Assembly: GCA_963696525.1 (NCBI GenBank)
Contig: CAVOKO010000012.1
Location: 744,001-808,000 of the forward strand
DNA from: CAWBRT01 sp963696525
Lineage (GTDB): Bacteria > Acidobacteriota > Terriglobia > Terriglobales > Acidobacteriaceae
DNA: 64,000 nt
Direction of reading: 5' to 3'
Shown here piece by piece: positions 24,660-33,142 of this stretch. Every line of letters begins with the position of its first letter. Within the stretch, counting starts at the first letter, position 1. The notes beneath the pieces are model-generated. The model had not been told where the DNA came from. It saw only the letters and a list, made by a program, of their open reading frames with translations, and did not search any database. The position numbers and the translations under genes were made by a program.

Positions 24660-26487
24660 ATGGACAATTCAGGTTGGAACATGTACGTCTTCCGGGACGG
24701 GCGGAGGATTGTTCCGGGGCAGAGACTCGTCACTGAACTACACGACGCGTTGACGGCCCTCGATCGTGGGCCGCGCCTTTCAACGGATCGAATACTGGAT
24801 GCGCTGGTTGCCGCCGGCGAGTTGGAATGCGCGCTCACCGACGCCGGCTCGGAGCTGGCGGTATGCGCGGCGGCAATCAGCGATGCCGTCGCTCGCATGC
24901 TGGTGCGCGCGGCGACCGATCAACCCAGCGAGCAGGGCTCGCCGAAGGACCAATGGCCACGTCCAGCCGTGGGGATCCCATCGGCAATTGCTGGCGCAAC
25001 TGGAGATCGGTGACGCCACCGTCGCAATTGCAGCTCAGCGTTCACGAGGGCTTTGCCTATTACGCGCTGCACCCGCTGAAAGATTGTGGACTTGCTACGA
25101 AAACGTCTTGCTGCGAGATGTCCTGCTGCAAGACGTCAGACCGGAGGCAGGCGCCGATTTTGCGGCGGGTGGCGTGTGCGTAGCGGTGCTGGGGATACGC
25201 AGCATTGGGGTCACCCTGAGTGCCGTGCTGATGGCGGCGCTGCAACAGCGCGGATACGCTGCCGAGCGCACCACGATCCGTCCGACCGGCCACCCTTACG
25301 ACCGCAAACTCACGCTGGACAGGCAGCAGACGGCATGGGTCGAGGCTCACCACGGCGCGGAGTTCATGGTGATCGACGAGGGTCCGGGGCTGAGCGGATC
25401 GTCGTTTCTGGCGGCTGCCGAAGGGCTTGTCTCAGCCGGGGTGTCGCGGCAAAGAATACTTCTGATCGGAAGTCGCCAGCCCGATATCGCGCAACTGCGC
25501 TCGCCGAATGCGGTTGAGCGCTGGAGCCGCTTCCGCTTCACCTGCATGGCGTCCCACCCCTATTGTCCCAAAGGGGCCGCGATAGCCATCGGAGGCGGAG
25601 TGTGGCGTCAGCAATTGCTGGCCGAGTGCAGCGACCCGCCCGCCTGCTGGACGCAACTGGAAATGGCGAAATTTCTCTCCGCCGACCGCGAATTGTTCTA
25701 CAAATTCGAGGGCTTCGGACACTTCGGCGGCGATATCGGAAAGCGGGCTTCGGCACTGGCCGCGGCGGGTCTGGGGCCGGCGTATCTGGGCAATGAAGCG
25801 GGGTTTGGCATCTACCAGGTTAGCCGGGGCCGGGGCCTGAAGGCAAGTCATCTTTCGGCTTTGCGGATACGGCATTTGGCGACCTATTGCGCCTTCCGCC
25901 TGCGAGAGTTCAAGGCCGACGATTCGCAACCTTCGGCCATCGACGAGATGGCGTCCTGGAACTGGTCTTTAGAATTTGGGGAGGGTGACGACCCACTGGG
26001 GTTTGGCCCGGTTGAGGTCGAACACAGGGTCTTCTGCGACGCCCACATGATGCCGCACGAATGGCTGGAACTGGGCGATGGCCGCTTACTCAAACTCGAC
26101 GGCGCTTCCCATGGCGATGACCATTTCTTTCCCGGCCCGTGCGACATTGCATGGGATCTGGCGGGGACCATCGTCGAGTGGAAGCTGACAGACGCTGAAG
26201 CGGAGTATTTTCTGGAAGAGTACCGTCGCCTCAGCGGAGACGATGCGCGCACGCGCCTGCGATCCTACCTGAGAGCTTACGTCTCTTTTCGCATGGGGTG
26301 GTGCAAGATGGCAGCGCTGGCTAGTGCGGGAAGCTTTGACGAGCCGCTGCTATGGCGCGATTTTGAGCGCTACCGCCGCTATGCGGAACAGCTTTGCGGG
26401 CGTTCCGAGTCGGTGGCGCAAGCGATCGCCGGGCTAAAGCCGGAGAGTCCGCAAGCGGAGACTGGCGGCATAACCAGAGTGGCGTGA
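24660..26487 (+). CDS. phosphoribosyltransferase-like / kinase-like fusion protein, apparent frameshift(s)
   Basis: About 607 residues if corrected. The N-terminal region (RIVPGQRLVTELHDALTALD, ILDALVAAGELECALTDAG) is in the frame of ATG 24660. The middle holds GVCVAVLGIRSIGVTLSAVL and the PRPP-loop-like MVIDEGPGLSGSSF, as in phosphoribosyltransferases of the stress/Ter-linked type. The C-terminal part (YLGNEAGFGIYQVSRG, DAHMMPHEWLELGDGRLLKLDG, FPGPCDIAWDLAGTIVEW) resembles an aminoglycoside phosphotransferase-like kinase. Between about 24950 and 25100 the frame moves at least once and most plausibly four times, each time by +1, since HEGFAYYALHPLK lies in a third frame. No precise reaction can be assigned. 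Confidence 0.65.
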
Positions 26488-26512
26488 AGGCAGGTCGCGT
26501 AGACTGAGGCAA

Positions 26513-26552
26513 CCCCAGGTTAGCACCGAACCGCGCGGCGCGGAACCTGGGG
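26513..26552. terminator. hairpin after the PRTase fusion
   Basis: The 9-bp perfect stem CCCCAGGTT / AACCTGGGG with a 22-nt GC-rich loop lies in the convergent gap. There is no U-tract. It is either a terminator or a small palindromic repeat. Confidence 0.4.
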
Positions 26553-26590
26553 CACCCGGGGCACCCGGCCATTGAAATGGGGATTTTTCG

Positions 26591-27172
26591 TCACTTTGAT
26601 ACGTCAGTGCGGAGGATTACTTCGTCGGCGACCTTTTGCAAGGCGTCTTTGTAAGCTTGATTTCTTGGTTCCAGCGCATTTTTCGAAAATGAAATCCGTC
26701 TAGGTTTATTTCCCCTGTTGTCCAACTGCGCGAAGAAAATATCCTTCCGGGCCGTAGAAAACAGAAGAAATCCATGGTAGCCGCCACCACAGAGATGCGG
26801 AGCGCAGCCGGAAAACATTACGGTCGATTCATCTCCGATGTCGAAAATGGAGAATTCGCCCGGTGACGACACGGAAAACTCAATCGGCAGTTTGCCAGAA
26901 CTCCATTCCAACTCAAACCCGCCCCGAACGCGGCTAAAGACCCACACATGCCAACCCGACCGTGAACTGCTAAGTACCGTCATATAGGCTGGGTGCGCTG
27001 TGTCCGAGTCTCCGAATGTCTGGATGCTATACAACTGCTGCGCTGCCAGACCGCTGTGGCTCAAGGCAGACTGTAGCTGTTCATTCGTGAAACCATAGGA
27101 AATTTCATTCTGCTGTGCCGCAATGGCGCCGCACATCACAAGGAGACAGCCGCAGCAGATCAGGGTTCGCAT
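26591..27172 (-). CDS. secreted protein, unknown
   Basis: 193 residues from ATG 27172 (a GTG at 27196 would add 8). The signal peptide is MRTLICCGCLLVMCGAIAAQ, with a likely cleavage after AIAA. The mature part has a beta-rich pattern (HVWVFSRVRGGFELEWSSG, STVMFSGCAPHLCGGGYHGFLLFS) with a Cys pair CAPHLC that may form a disulfide. It looks like a small periplasmic beta protein. I do not recognise the family. It is convergent with the PRTase fusion and codirectional with the aminotransferase upstream. Confidence 0.65.
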   Translation of the reverse strand: MRTLICCGCLLVMCGAIAAQQNEISYGFTNEQLQSALSHSGLAAQQLYSIQTFGDSDTAHPAYMTVLSSSRSGWHVWVFSRVRGGFELEWSSGKLPIEFSVSSPGEFSIFDIGDESTVMFSGCAPHLCGGGYHGFLLFSTARKDIFFAQLDNRGNKPRRISFSKNALEPRNQAYKDALQKVADEVILRTDVSK

Positions 27173-27254
27173 GGGCAGAAGATTACGCCGAATCACTCAC
27201 GAGTTCCACGACTATTGTTGACGGCACAGGCGGCACAATTCTGAGCTGACGGTC

Positions 27255-28442
27255 TCAGGAAAAAAACTGGGCAATGGCATCGACCACTCGCCGCTGCTCG
27301 TCCGGGCGGAGTTCGGGGAAGATCGGCAAGGCTAAAACCTCGCGGCAAGCGCGTTCGGTCTCGGGCATCGAGCCGGATGCGTAACCCAGGTAGGCAAAAG
27401 CTTCCTGCAAGTGCAGAGGGACAGGATAATAGATTTCGCTGGCGACGCCGCGAGCCGCCAAAAAGGCGCGGAGTTCATCGCGTTTCGGCACGCGCACCAC
27501 GTACTGGTGGTAGATGTGTTGCGCCTGGGGATAAACCTTCTGAGCCCGCACCGGGCTCCCCGGCGAACCGGCGAGTGCAGCCGCGGCAAAAAGTTGGTCG
27601 TAGCGGGCCGCGATCTCCCGCCGCCGCGCGTTCCATTCGTCGAGGTGCCGCAACTTGATGCGCAGCACCGCCCCCTGGATGGCGTCCATGCGGCTATTGC
27701 TGCCCATCTCCTGGTGATAATAGCGGCGTGAGCTGCCGTGATTGCGCAGACGGCGGACGCGCCCGGCCAGGTCGGGGTCGCTGGTGGTGACACAGCCGGC
27801 ATCGCCGAAAGCATTGAGGTTCTTGGTGGGATAGAAGCTGAAAGCAGCCGCCTCGCCCCAGGCTCCTGCCTTGCGCTTGCGCCACGAGGCGCCGAAAGCC
27901 TGGGCGGCGTCTTCGATGATCGAAAGCTTGTAATCCTGAGCCACTTGCTCGAAAACGTCCATGTTGGCGCATTCGCCGAAAAGATGCACCGGCATGATCG
28001 CCTTGACCGGCGTGGGACGCAACTGCTCCAGGACCGAGCGCGCGGAGCGAAAATCCAGGTTGAAGGTCTCCGGATCGATATCGGCAAATACCGGACGGGC
28101 TCCGCAGCGCACGATCGAGCTGGCCGAGGCGAAAAAGGTAAACGGCGTGGTCAGCACCAAGTCCCCGGGACGAACCCCGGCGGCAGCCATGGCCAGCCAC
28201 AATGCATCCGTGCCGCTGGCGCAGGCCACGGTGTCATTGACGCCGAGAAAGGTCGAGATTTCCCGTTCCAGCGCGGCCACCTCTTCGCCAAGAATCAGGC
28301 TCTGCGACTCGCATACCCGATCGATGGCCTCTCGAACTTGAGTGCGAATGGTGGCGTACTGCCGCTTGAGATCGAGTAGCGGCACCGTCTGCGGCGGGGC
28401 GGCGGCATCTACGGCTGCGATAGGAGAAGGATGTTGCTTCAC
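27255..28442 (-). CDS. DegT/DnrJ/EryC1/StrS family PLP aminotransferase
   Basis: 395 residues from GTG 28442. ATG 28484 is also open but adds an unlikely leader (MVVLCRLYTEIG). Family landmarks are PLLDLKRQYATIR, CASGTDALWLAM, TTPFTFFASASSI, VHLFGECANMD, IIEDAAQAFGA, SFYPTKNLNAFGDAG (PLP-binding Lys in PTKN) and NHGSSRRYYHQEMGSNSRMD. These enzymes aminate keto-sugars for O-antigen or other glycans (WecE/ArnB-like). Glycosyltransferases elsewhere in the window are consistent with envelope glycan synthesis, but no sugar-nucleotide cluster is adjacent. Confidence 0.9.
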   Translation of the reverse strand: MKQHPSPIAAVDAAAPPQTVPLLDLKRQYATIRTQVREAIDRVCESQSLILGEEVAALEREISTFLGVNDTVACASGTDALWLAMAAAGVRPGDLVLTTPFTFFASASSIVRCGARPVFADIDPETFNLDFRSARSVLEQLRPTPVKAIMPVHLFGECANMDVFEQVAQDYKLSIIEDAAQAFGASWRKRKAGAWGEAAAFSFYPTKNLNAFGDAGCVTTSDPDLAGRVRRLRNHGSSRRYYHQEMGSNSRMDAIQGAVLRIKLRHLDEWNARRREIAARYDQLFAAAALAGSPGSPVRAQKVYPQAQHIYHQYVVRVPKRDELRAFLAARGVASEIYYPVPLHLQEAFAYLGYASGSMPETERACREVLALPIFPELRPDEQRRVVDAIAQFFS

Positions 28443-28484
28443 GAGGATTCCGATTTCCGTGTAGAGCCGGCAAAGTACCACCAT

Positions 28485-28851
28485 GGCAATGAGTGCCGCT
28501 TTGGTCCGAATGCCGGGTGAAAGATCGATTCTATCAGGGTTCCATGGTCGGCGGTCTTCCTAGACGATTTGACATTTCGGCGCAGATGCCCAGCAAAGCC
28601 AGGGCGGCAGTGTTGAGAGAAATTCCCGAAGCGGGAGCTTGCATCATCGGTCTTCAATCCTCCGGCAGCCTAAAAATTAACCGGCCAACACAGGTGGGCC
28701 AGTTGAATTTGGAAGGCTGACGACTTATCGTAGTTGTGTCCGTGAAGCGGCCCGGATGGAAATTCTGTCTTTTTTCAGTGGCTGTTCGATTGATGGATTT
28801 GTTTGCTTTGGTTGTTTTGCGGTTTTTGGCTCAATAAGGAGCAAGTGAATA
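28485..28851. other. divergent intergenic region upstream of hfq
   Basis: No gene seen. The last 90 bp before hfq are T-rich on the plus strand and end in AAGGAG, the hfq ribosome-binding site. Confidence 0.5.
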
Positions 28852-29175
28852 ATGGATAACAAGCCGGCGCAGAACATACAAGATTCGTTTCTCAATACGG
28901 CGCGCAAGGACAAGGCAGTGATTACTATCTACCTGCTGAGCGGCGTCAAATTGTCCGGGCGGATTCGTTCCTTCGACAAGTATTCGGTGGTCCTGGAAAC
29001 CAACAACCAGGAGCAGCTTATCTTTAAGCATGCGATTTCGACCGTTGTCATGGCTCGCGGTGCGCATATCAGCGATCGCACGGAGTTCCGCCCTGCTCCG
29101 GCGGCGGGAACACCAGCTACAACTACCAATAATCCCGCTCCCGCTGAATCGGGTTCACCCTCGCCGGAGGGATAG
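28852..29175 (+). CDS. hfq: RNA chaperone Hfq
   Basis: 107 residues. Sm1 (LSGVKLSGRIRSFDKYSVVLE, with the proximal-face YSVVLE) and Sm2 (LIFKHAISTVV; E. coli has YKHAIST) are both clear, preceded by NIQDSFLNTARKDK. Hfq forms a hexamer that pairs sRNAs with mRNAs. The C-terminal tail after about residue 80 is Ala/Pro/Thr-rich (APAAGTPATTTNNPAPAE), probably disordered. AAGGAG lies 11 bp before ATG 28852. hflX starts 33 bp later, the classical hfq-hflX arrangement. Confidence 0.96.
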   Translation: MDNKPAQNIQDSFLNTARKDKAVITIYLLSGVKLSGRIRSFDKYSVVLETNNQEQLIFKHAISTVVMARGAHISDRTEFRPAPAAGTPATTTNNPAPAESGSPSPEG

Positions 29176-29208
29176 GTTATTCCCCGCCGTTCGGAGCAAA
29201 GCAATCCC

Positions 29209-30639
29209 TTGCGGCGGCCGGCCGGACCCGGGGATTCACGTTCGACCCAGCGTTCCGGGCTCGAGCGCGCTTTTTTGGTCGGCATCGAGCACCGCGCGCG
29301 CCGCGCCGATAAGGGCGGGGCTGTGCCGTCCGATGATGCGGCAGGGGTCTCCAGCCGCGAGCCGGGTGCGGTGCCGCCCACGGCGCGCCAAGCCAAACAG
29401 GCAATCCAGGCGCGGCAAAACGTGGGCGAGTATCTGGTGCCGTTCACCGCAGAGGAATCGCTGCATGAATTGCGCGAACTGGCAATCGGCGCGGGAGCGG
29501 AAATTACCGGTGAATTTCTGCAACGTCGCGACCGTCCCGACCCGGCAACCCTGATTGGCAGCGGCAAACTGGAAGAGCTTGCCGCCGCGGCCAAGATGGC
29601 TGCCGCGGAACTGATCATATTCGATCATGAATTAACCCCTTCACAGCAGCGCAATCTGGAACGCGCCTTTGACTGCCGGGTCATCGATCGAACCCAACTC
29701 ATCCTGGACATCTTTGCCCGCCACGCACGCACCCGCGAGGGCCAGTTGCAGGTGGAGCTGGCGCAGCTGGAGTACATGTTGCCGAGGCTCGCCGGACGAG
29801 GAGCGGAGATGTCGCAACTCGGCGGCGGAATCGGCACCCGCGGTCCCGGTGAAACCCAACTGGAAACCGATCGTCGCCGCATCTACCGGCGCATCCGCCA
29901 CGTCAAAAAGCAACTGGAGGAAGTGCGGCGCATACGCTCGCAGCAGCGCCAGAGGCGTTTGAGCGTGCCGGTGGCGACGGTGGCATTCGTGGGATATACC
30001 AACGCCGGCAAGTCCACTCTGTTCAATGCGCTTACCAACGCGGGGGTGCTCGCCTCCGCGCGCATGTTTGCCACCCTGGACCCGACGCTGCGCTCGATTA
30101 CGCTGCCGTCGCGGCGCCAGGCGCTGCTGTCGGACACCGTGGGTTTCATTCGCAATCTGCCGCACACCCTGATCTCCGCTTTCCGCGCCACCCTGGAAGA
30201 GGTGCAGCGTGCGGCGCTCATTCTACACGTGGCCGACGCCAGCAGTCCGACGGCCTCGGAACAGATGCAGCAGGTCGAGGCGGTGCTGCGCGAACTGGAA
30301 AGCGAGCGGACGCCTCGCCTGCTGGTGGTGAACAAGATCGACTTGCTGCCCGCCGATCAACGCCGGGCTCTGGTGGACGACGAGCACACCATTCATGTGT
30401 CGGCCAAAACCGGCGCGCACCTCGACTGTTTGCTGGAGGCGCTTGACCGGCACTTGCAAGACGATCCAGTGCGGCGAATTCGCATCCGTGTGCCGCAGTC
30501 CGAAGGCAAGGTGCTGGCCATGCTTGAGGGAAAGACCCGCATACTCTCCCGGCAGTACGCGGACGGAGCGGTTGAACTCGAGGTAGACGCACCGGAGTCT
30601 CTGGCACGACGGCTGAAGAAGTTTCAGATCGATGATTGA
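29209..30639 (+). CDS. hflX: ribosome-associated GTPase HflX
   Basis: 476 residues. The N-terminal HflX domain contains EITGEFLQRRDRPDPATLIGSGKLEEL, ELTPSQQRNLE, DRTQLILDIFARHARTREGQLQVELAQL and GGGIGTRGPGETQLE. The G domain has G1 GYTNAGKST, G3 DTVGFI and G4 NKIDLL. HflX splits stalled ribosomes. The family usually starts within VGEYLVPF; here about 70 extra N-terminal residues are open. The start TTG 29209 is uncertain; GGAG about 10 bp upstream supports it weakly. It is probably transcribed with hfq. Confidence 0.92.
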   Translation: MRRPAGPGDSRSTQRSGLERAFLVGIEHRARRADKGGAVPSDDAAGVSSREPGAVPPTARQAKQAIQARQNVGEYLVPFTAEESLHELRELAIGAGAEITGEFLQRRDRPDPATLIGSGKLEELAAAAKMAAAELIIFDHELTPSQQRNLERAFDCRVIDRTQLILDIFARHARTREGQLQVELAQLEYMLPRLAGRGAEMSQLGGGIGTRGPGETQLETDRRRIYRRIRHVKKQLEEVRRIRSQQRQRRLSVPVATVAFVGYTNAGKSTLFNALTNAGVLASARMFATLDPTLRSITLPSRRQALLSDTVGFIRNLPHTLISAFRATLEEVQRAALILHVADASSPTASEQMQQVEAVLRELESERTPRLLVVNKIDLLPADQRRALVDDEHTIHVSAKTGAHLDCLLEALDRHLQDDPVRRIRIRVPQSEGKVLAMLEGKTRILSRQYADGAVELEVDAPESLARRLKKFQIDD

Positions 30640-30765
30640 GACTTCCGCGCGCAGATTTGCCGGCGAGTGCTGAATAAGGTGTTCACATTATCGCGACTGG
30701 GCTGGTGGCTATCTACTCTAATCGCGGTGAGCGATCTGAACTTGAAATCACGGCGGCAAAATTAA

Positions 30766-30816
30766 AATGGGCCTGCCGACAAGGAGCGGTGACAATTCCT
30801 TGTCTGCAAGCCCATT
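30766..30816. promoter_or_regulatory. long interrupted hairpin upstream of the ATP synthase operon
   Basis: Stem of 18 pairs: AATGGGC/GCCCATT, TGC/GCA and GACAAGGA/TCCTTGTC with two 1x1 mismatches and an 11-nt loop. It lies between hflX and atpF. There is no U-tract. It may end the hflX message, or be a leader element or operator for atp. Confidence 0.6.
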
Positions 30817-30848
30817 CGATCCTGAAGCGGATCGGAGGTGATGTAACC

Positions 30849-30941
30849 ATGCTACCCCCGTTGCAGGCGATGTCAAGGAAACTTGAGTGTTCCCACCGGT
30901 TTTTGCGCGGAAATTTCACCTTAAGGAGTTTTTCTAGGTAA
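30849..30941 (+). CDS. possible 30-residue leader peptide upstream of atp
   Basis: ATG 30849 follows a near-perfect Shine-Dalgarno GGAGGTGA (30834-30841) at 7-bp spacing, one of the best in the window. It encodes MLPPLQAMSRKLECSHRF and onward to a TAA at 30939-30941. The peptide is basic and has no membrane segment. An ATG-TAA minimal ORF (30841-30846) overlaps the Shine-Dalgarno end. A leader role for the atp operon 119 bp downstream is inference. Confidence 0.4.
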   Translation: MLPPLQAMSRKLECSHRFLRGNFTLRSFSR

Positions 30942-31060
30942 TTTACCTTAAATAAGAAGATGAGGTTTGGTTTGGGTGAAATTTGACACAAGCTGCTGAA
31001 GATGTAATTCTTTAGGGTTCTTGGAGCCCTTCACTTTCCGAACAGGCACTCACTTTCAGG

Positions 31061-31546
31061 ATGGAACAAACCCTTAAGCAAGTAGGTGAATTACTGCTCG
31101 GAGCAGTTCCGACGATACTGCTCCTGCTGATGCTGTATGGGTTCTATACGGCACTGGTTTACAGACCCCTGAAGAAAATCTTGGCCGAGCGCCGGAGCCG
31201 GACCGAGGGCGCCATCGAAAAGGCGCGCGCCGATATCTCCGCGGCCGAGTCGAAGACCTTCGAATACGAGGCCAGATTGCGAGAGGCGAAGTTGGTGGTT
31301 TTCCGGGCGCAGGAAGCTCGCCGGCAGCAGGCGCAGGAGGCGCGCGCCGAAGCCGTTGCCGAAGCTCGGAAGCGTGCTGACGCCCTTATACAGCAGGCCA
31401 GGAAGCAGGTTCAGGAAGAAGCCACAGTGGCCAAGCAAGGACTGCAAACGGAAGTCGAACGACTCGCCGAGGAGATCATCCACGCGGTGCTTCAGCCAGC
31501 CGGCAGCGGCAGGACCGAAGCTCCGGCGCCAGGCGGGCAAGCATGA
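31061..31546 (+). CDS. atpF: ATP synthase subunit b
   Basis: 161 residues. One N-terminal membrane helix (LLGAVPTILLLLMLYGFYTAL) is followed by PLKKILAERRSRTEGAIEKA, the usual b-subunit transition, and a long charged coiled-coil. Subunit b is the peripheral stalk of F1Fo. It is the first gene of the operon here: the a and c genes (atpB, atpE) do not precede it. Its last four bases overlap the start of the second b gene (ATGA), implying coupled translation. Confidence 0.93.
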   Translation: MEQTLKQVGELLLGAVPTILLLLMLYGFYTALVYRPLKKILAERRSRTEGAIEKARADISAAESKTFEYEARLREAKLVVFRAQEARRQQAQEARAEAVAEARKRADALIQQARKQVQEEATVAKQGLQTEVERLAEEIIHAVLQPAGSGRTEAPAPGGQA

Positions 31547-32319
31547 GTTCCCCGACCCGAACATCGATGCGAACCTTGTCCCGAAGATCGATGACCCAAG
31601 GATCGATACGAATATCGTTTTTGTGCTTGCTGCTGGCCGTGACCAGTGTGAGGGGCATAGCCCAGACACAGGCACCCGCGGTCGGGAAGTCCGCCGCGCA
31701 CGAGAGCACGCAGGTTGCGAGTCCCAACGCGGGTTCCGACCGCGAACTTGCCGCGGTGTCGGAGGCGGCCGGTGGTGACGAGACCGCTCAGTTCAAGCAC
31801 TCGAAGGCTGTGACCTGGATTTCCCATCTGATCGGGATCAGCCCCGAGTATGGCTATTGGGTTTTTATCTGCCTGAATTTCGCGATTGTCGCCGGCTTCA
31901 TCTACTGGGCGTCCCGCAGCAACCTGATACAGGCTTTTCGTGCCCGTACAGCGGCGATTCAGAAGGGTATTGAAGAGGCGCGCCGGGCAAGTGCCGAGGC
32001 CAATGCCCGCCTGGAGCAGATCCAGGAACGCCTGAGCAAGCTCGATTCCGAGGTAGCTGAAATACGTGCCGCGGCTGACGCCGATTTTTCCGCCGAGGAA
32101 CAACGCATCCAGCAAGCCGCCGAAGCGGATGCGCGGCGGGTGATCGAAACGGCCGAATCGGAAATTGCCGCTGCCGCCAAGAGCGCGCGCCGCGAGTTGA
32201 GGACCTATGCCGCGGAGTTGGCGGTGGAACTGGCGAAAAAGAACATCAAGGTGGATGCACAAACGGACGCGGCGCTGGTGCGCGGCTTTGTGAGCCAGCT
32301 CGGAAAGGACGGCAAATAA
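31543..32319 (+). CDS. ATP synthase subunit b' with an N-terminal signal-like extension
   Basis: 258 residues, longer than usual b subunits (about 160). The N-terminus has a hydrophobic signal-like stretch (FLCLLLAVTSVRGIAQTQA) and about 60 polar residues. The b-type membrane helix (YWVFICLNFAIVAGFIYW) follows, then SRSNLIQAFRARTAAIQKGIEEAR and a long coiled-coil. A second, divergent b gene gives a b/b' heterodimeric stalk. The extension suggests processing or a periplasmic segment. It abuts atpH with no gap (TAA then ATG). Confidence 0.88.
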   Translation: MSSPTRTSMRTLSRRSMTQGSIRISFLCLLLAVTSVRGIAQTQAPAVGKSAAHESTQVASPNAGSDRELAAVSEAAGGDETAQFKHSKAVTWISHLIGISPEYGYWVFICLNFAIVAGFIYWASRSNLIQAFRARTAAIQKGIEEARRASAEANARLEQIQERLSKLDSEVAEIRAAADADFSAEEQRIQQAAEADARRVIETAESEIAAAAKSARRELRTYAAELAVELAKKNIKVDAQTDAALVRGFVSQLGKDGK

Positions 32320-32859
32320 ATGGCAGCCGTTGCCAGCCGCTATGCGCGCGCCTTTGCCGACGTTGTGCTCGACGGCAAACTGGACCCGAAGCAGGTGGCG
32401 GCAGAGCTTGGCGCGATCGTTGAGCTTTACCGCTCCAACCTCGATCTGCGACGGGTGTGGGAGAGTCCGGCGATTGCCGCCGAACAAAAGCGGAAGCTGC
32501 TGGACGTGATCGTTGAGCGAAACGCAGTCTTGCGTCCGGTGCGGAACTTTTTGGCTGTCCTGATCGATCACGGACGAATTCGCGAGATCGAAGCAATTGC
32601 CGGGCAGTTCCAGGCGGAGATGAACCATCGGCTCGGAATCGTCGAGGCGGAGGTTACCAGCGCCCGGCCGCTGGAGGAAGCGGAGAGCCGGGAGCTGTTG
32701 GCGGAGGTTACCCGGGTGACCGGCAAACAGGTGAGCGCCGAGTACAAGATCGATCCATCGCTGATTGGCGGCGCGACCATCCGGGTGGAAAGCACCGTGT
32801 ACGACGGCTCGGTGCGGGGGCAGCTCCAGAAGATGAAGGAACAACTGAGTGGCGAATAG
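32320..32859 (+). CDS. atpH: ATP synthase subunit delta
   Basis: 179 residues, normal for the F1 delta subunit (OSCP) that joins the peripheral stalk to F1. It starts AAVASRYARAFADVV. FLAVLIDHGRIREIEAIAGQF and the C-terminal GGATIRVESTVYDGSVRGQLQKMKEQL are the family signatures. It directly follows subunit b'. A long 283-bp gap separates it from atpA, unlike most atp operons. Confidence 0.95.
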   Translation: MAAVASRYARAFADVVLDGKLDPKQVAAELGAIVELYRSNLDLRRVWESPAIAAEQKRKLLDVIVERNAVLRPVRNFLAVLIDHGRIREIEAIAGQFQAEMNHRLGIVEAEVTSARPLEEAESRELLAEVTRVTGKQVSAEYKIDPSLIGGATIRVESTVYDGSVRGQLQKMKEQLSGE

Positions 32860-33142
32860 TGTGCCGCTCCGATACGAACGGCGATCCCTCGGCGGCGAGA
32901 ATATTCGGTGAGGAAACGGCACGGCTGACAAGAACTCTTTTGAGACCGGAGTGGTGCCTAAATCGAGGCATTAAGCCCGTAGCGAAGAGCTTTTATGTAA
33001 GCCGCGCCCCTTCAAAACCGAGGTATGAAACACTTTTAGGAATCAGGTGAATCGGCGCAGCAGATGCGCTTAATCCCGAGGGTCGCGATTGGAATCGGAA
33101 GTATCGATTCAGCAGACCCGCGGATCGATTGAGAACTCACTT
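32860..33142 (+). other. 283-bp gap inside the atp operon (atpH-atpA)
   Basis: No credible gene; only a short unsupported frame (32859-33050). There is a small hairpin GCGCA/TGCGC at about 33056-33070. The region could hold an internal promoter or a processing site that adjusts F1 to stalk stoichiometry. Confidence 0.4.

Noticed and set aside
32859..33050. 63-codon frame in the atpH-atpA gap
   Set aside because: No ribosome-binding site, overlaps the atpH stop, no recognisable sequence.
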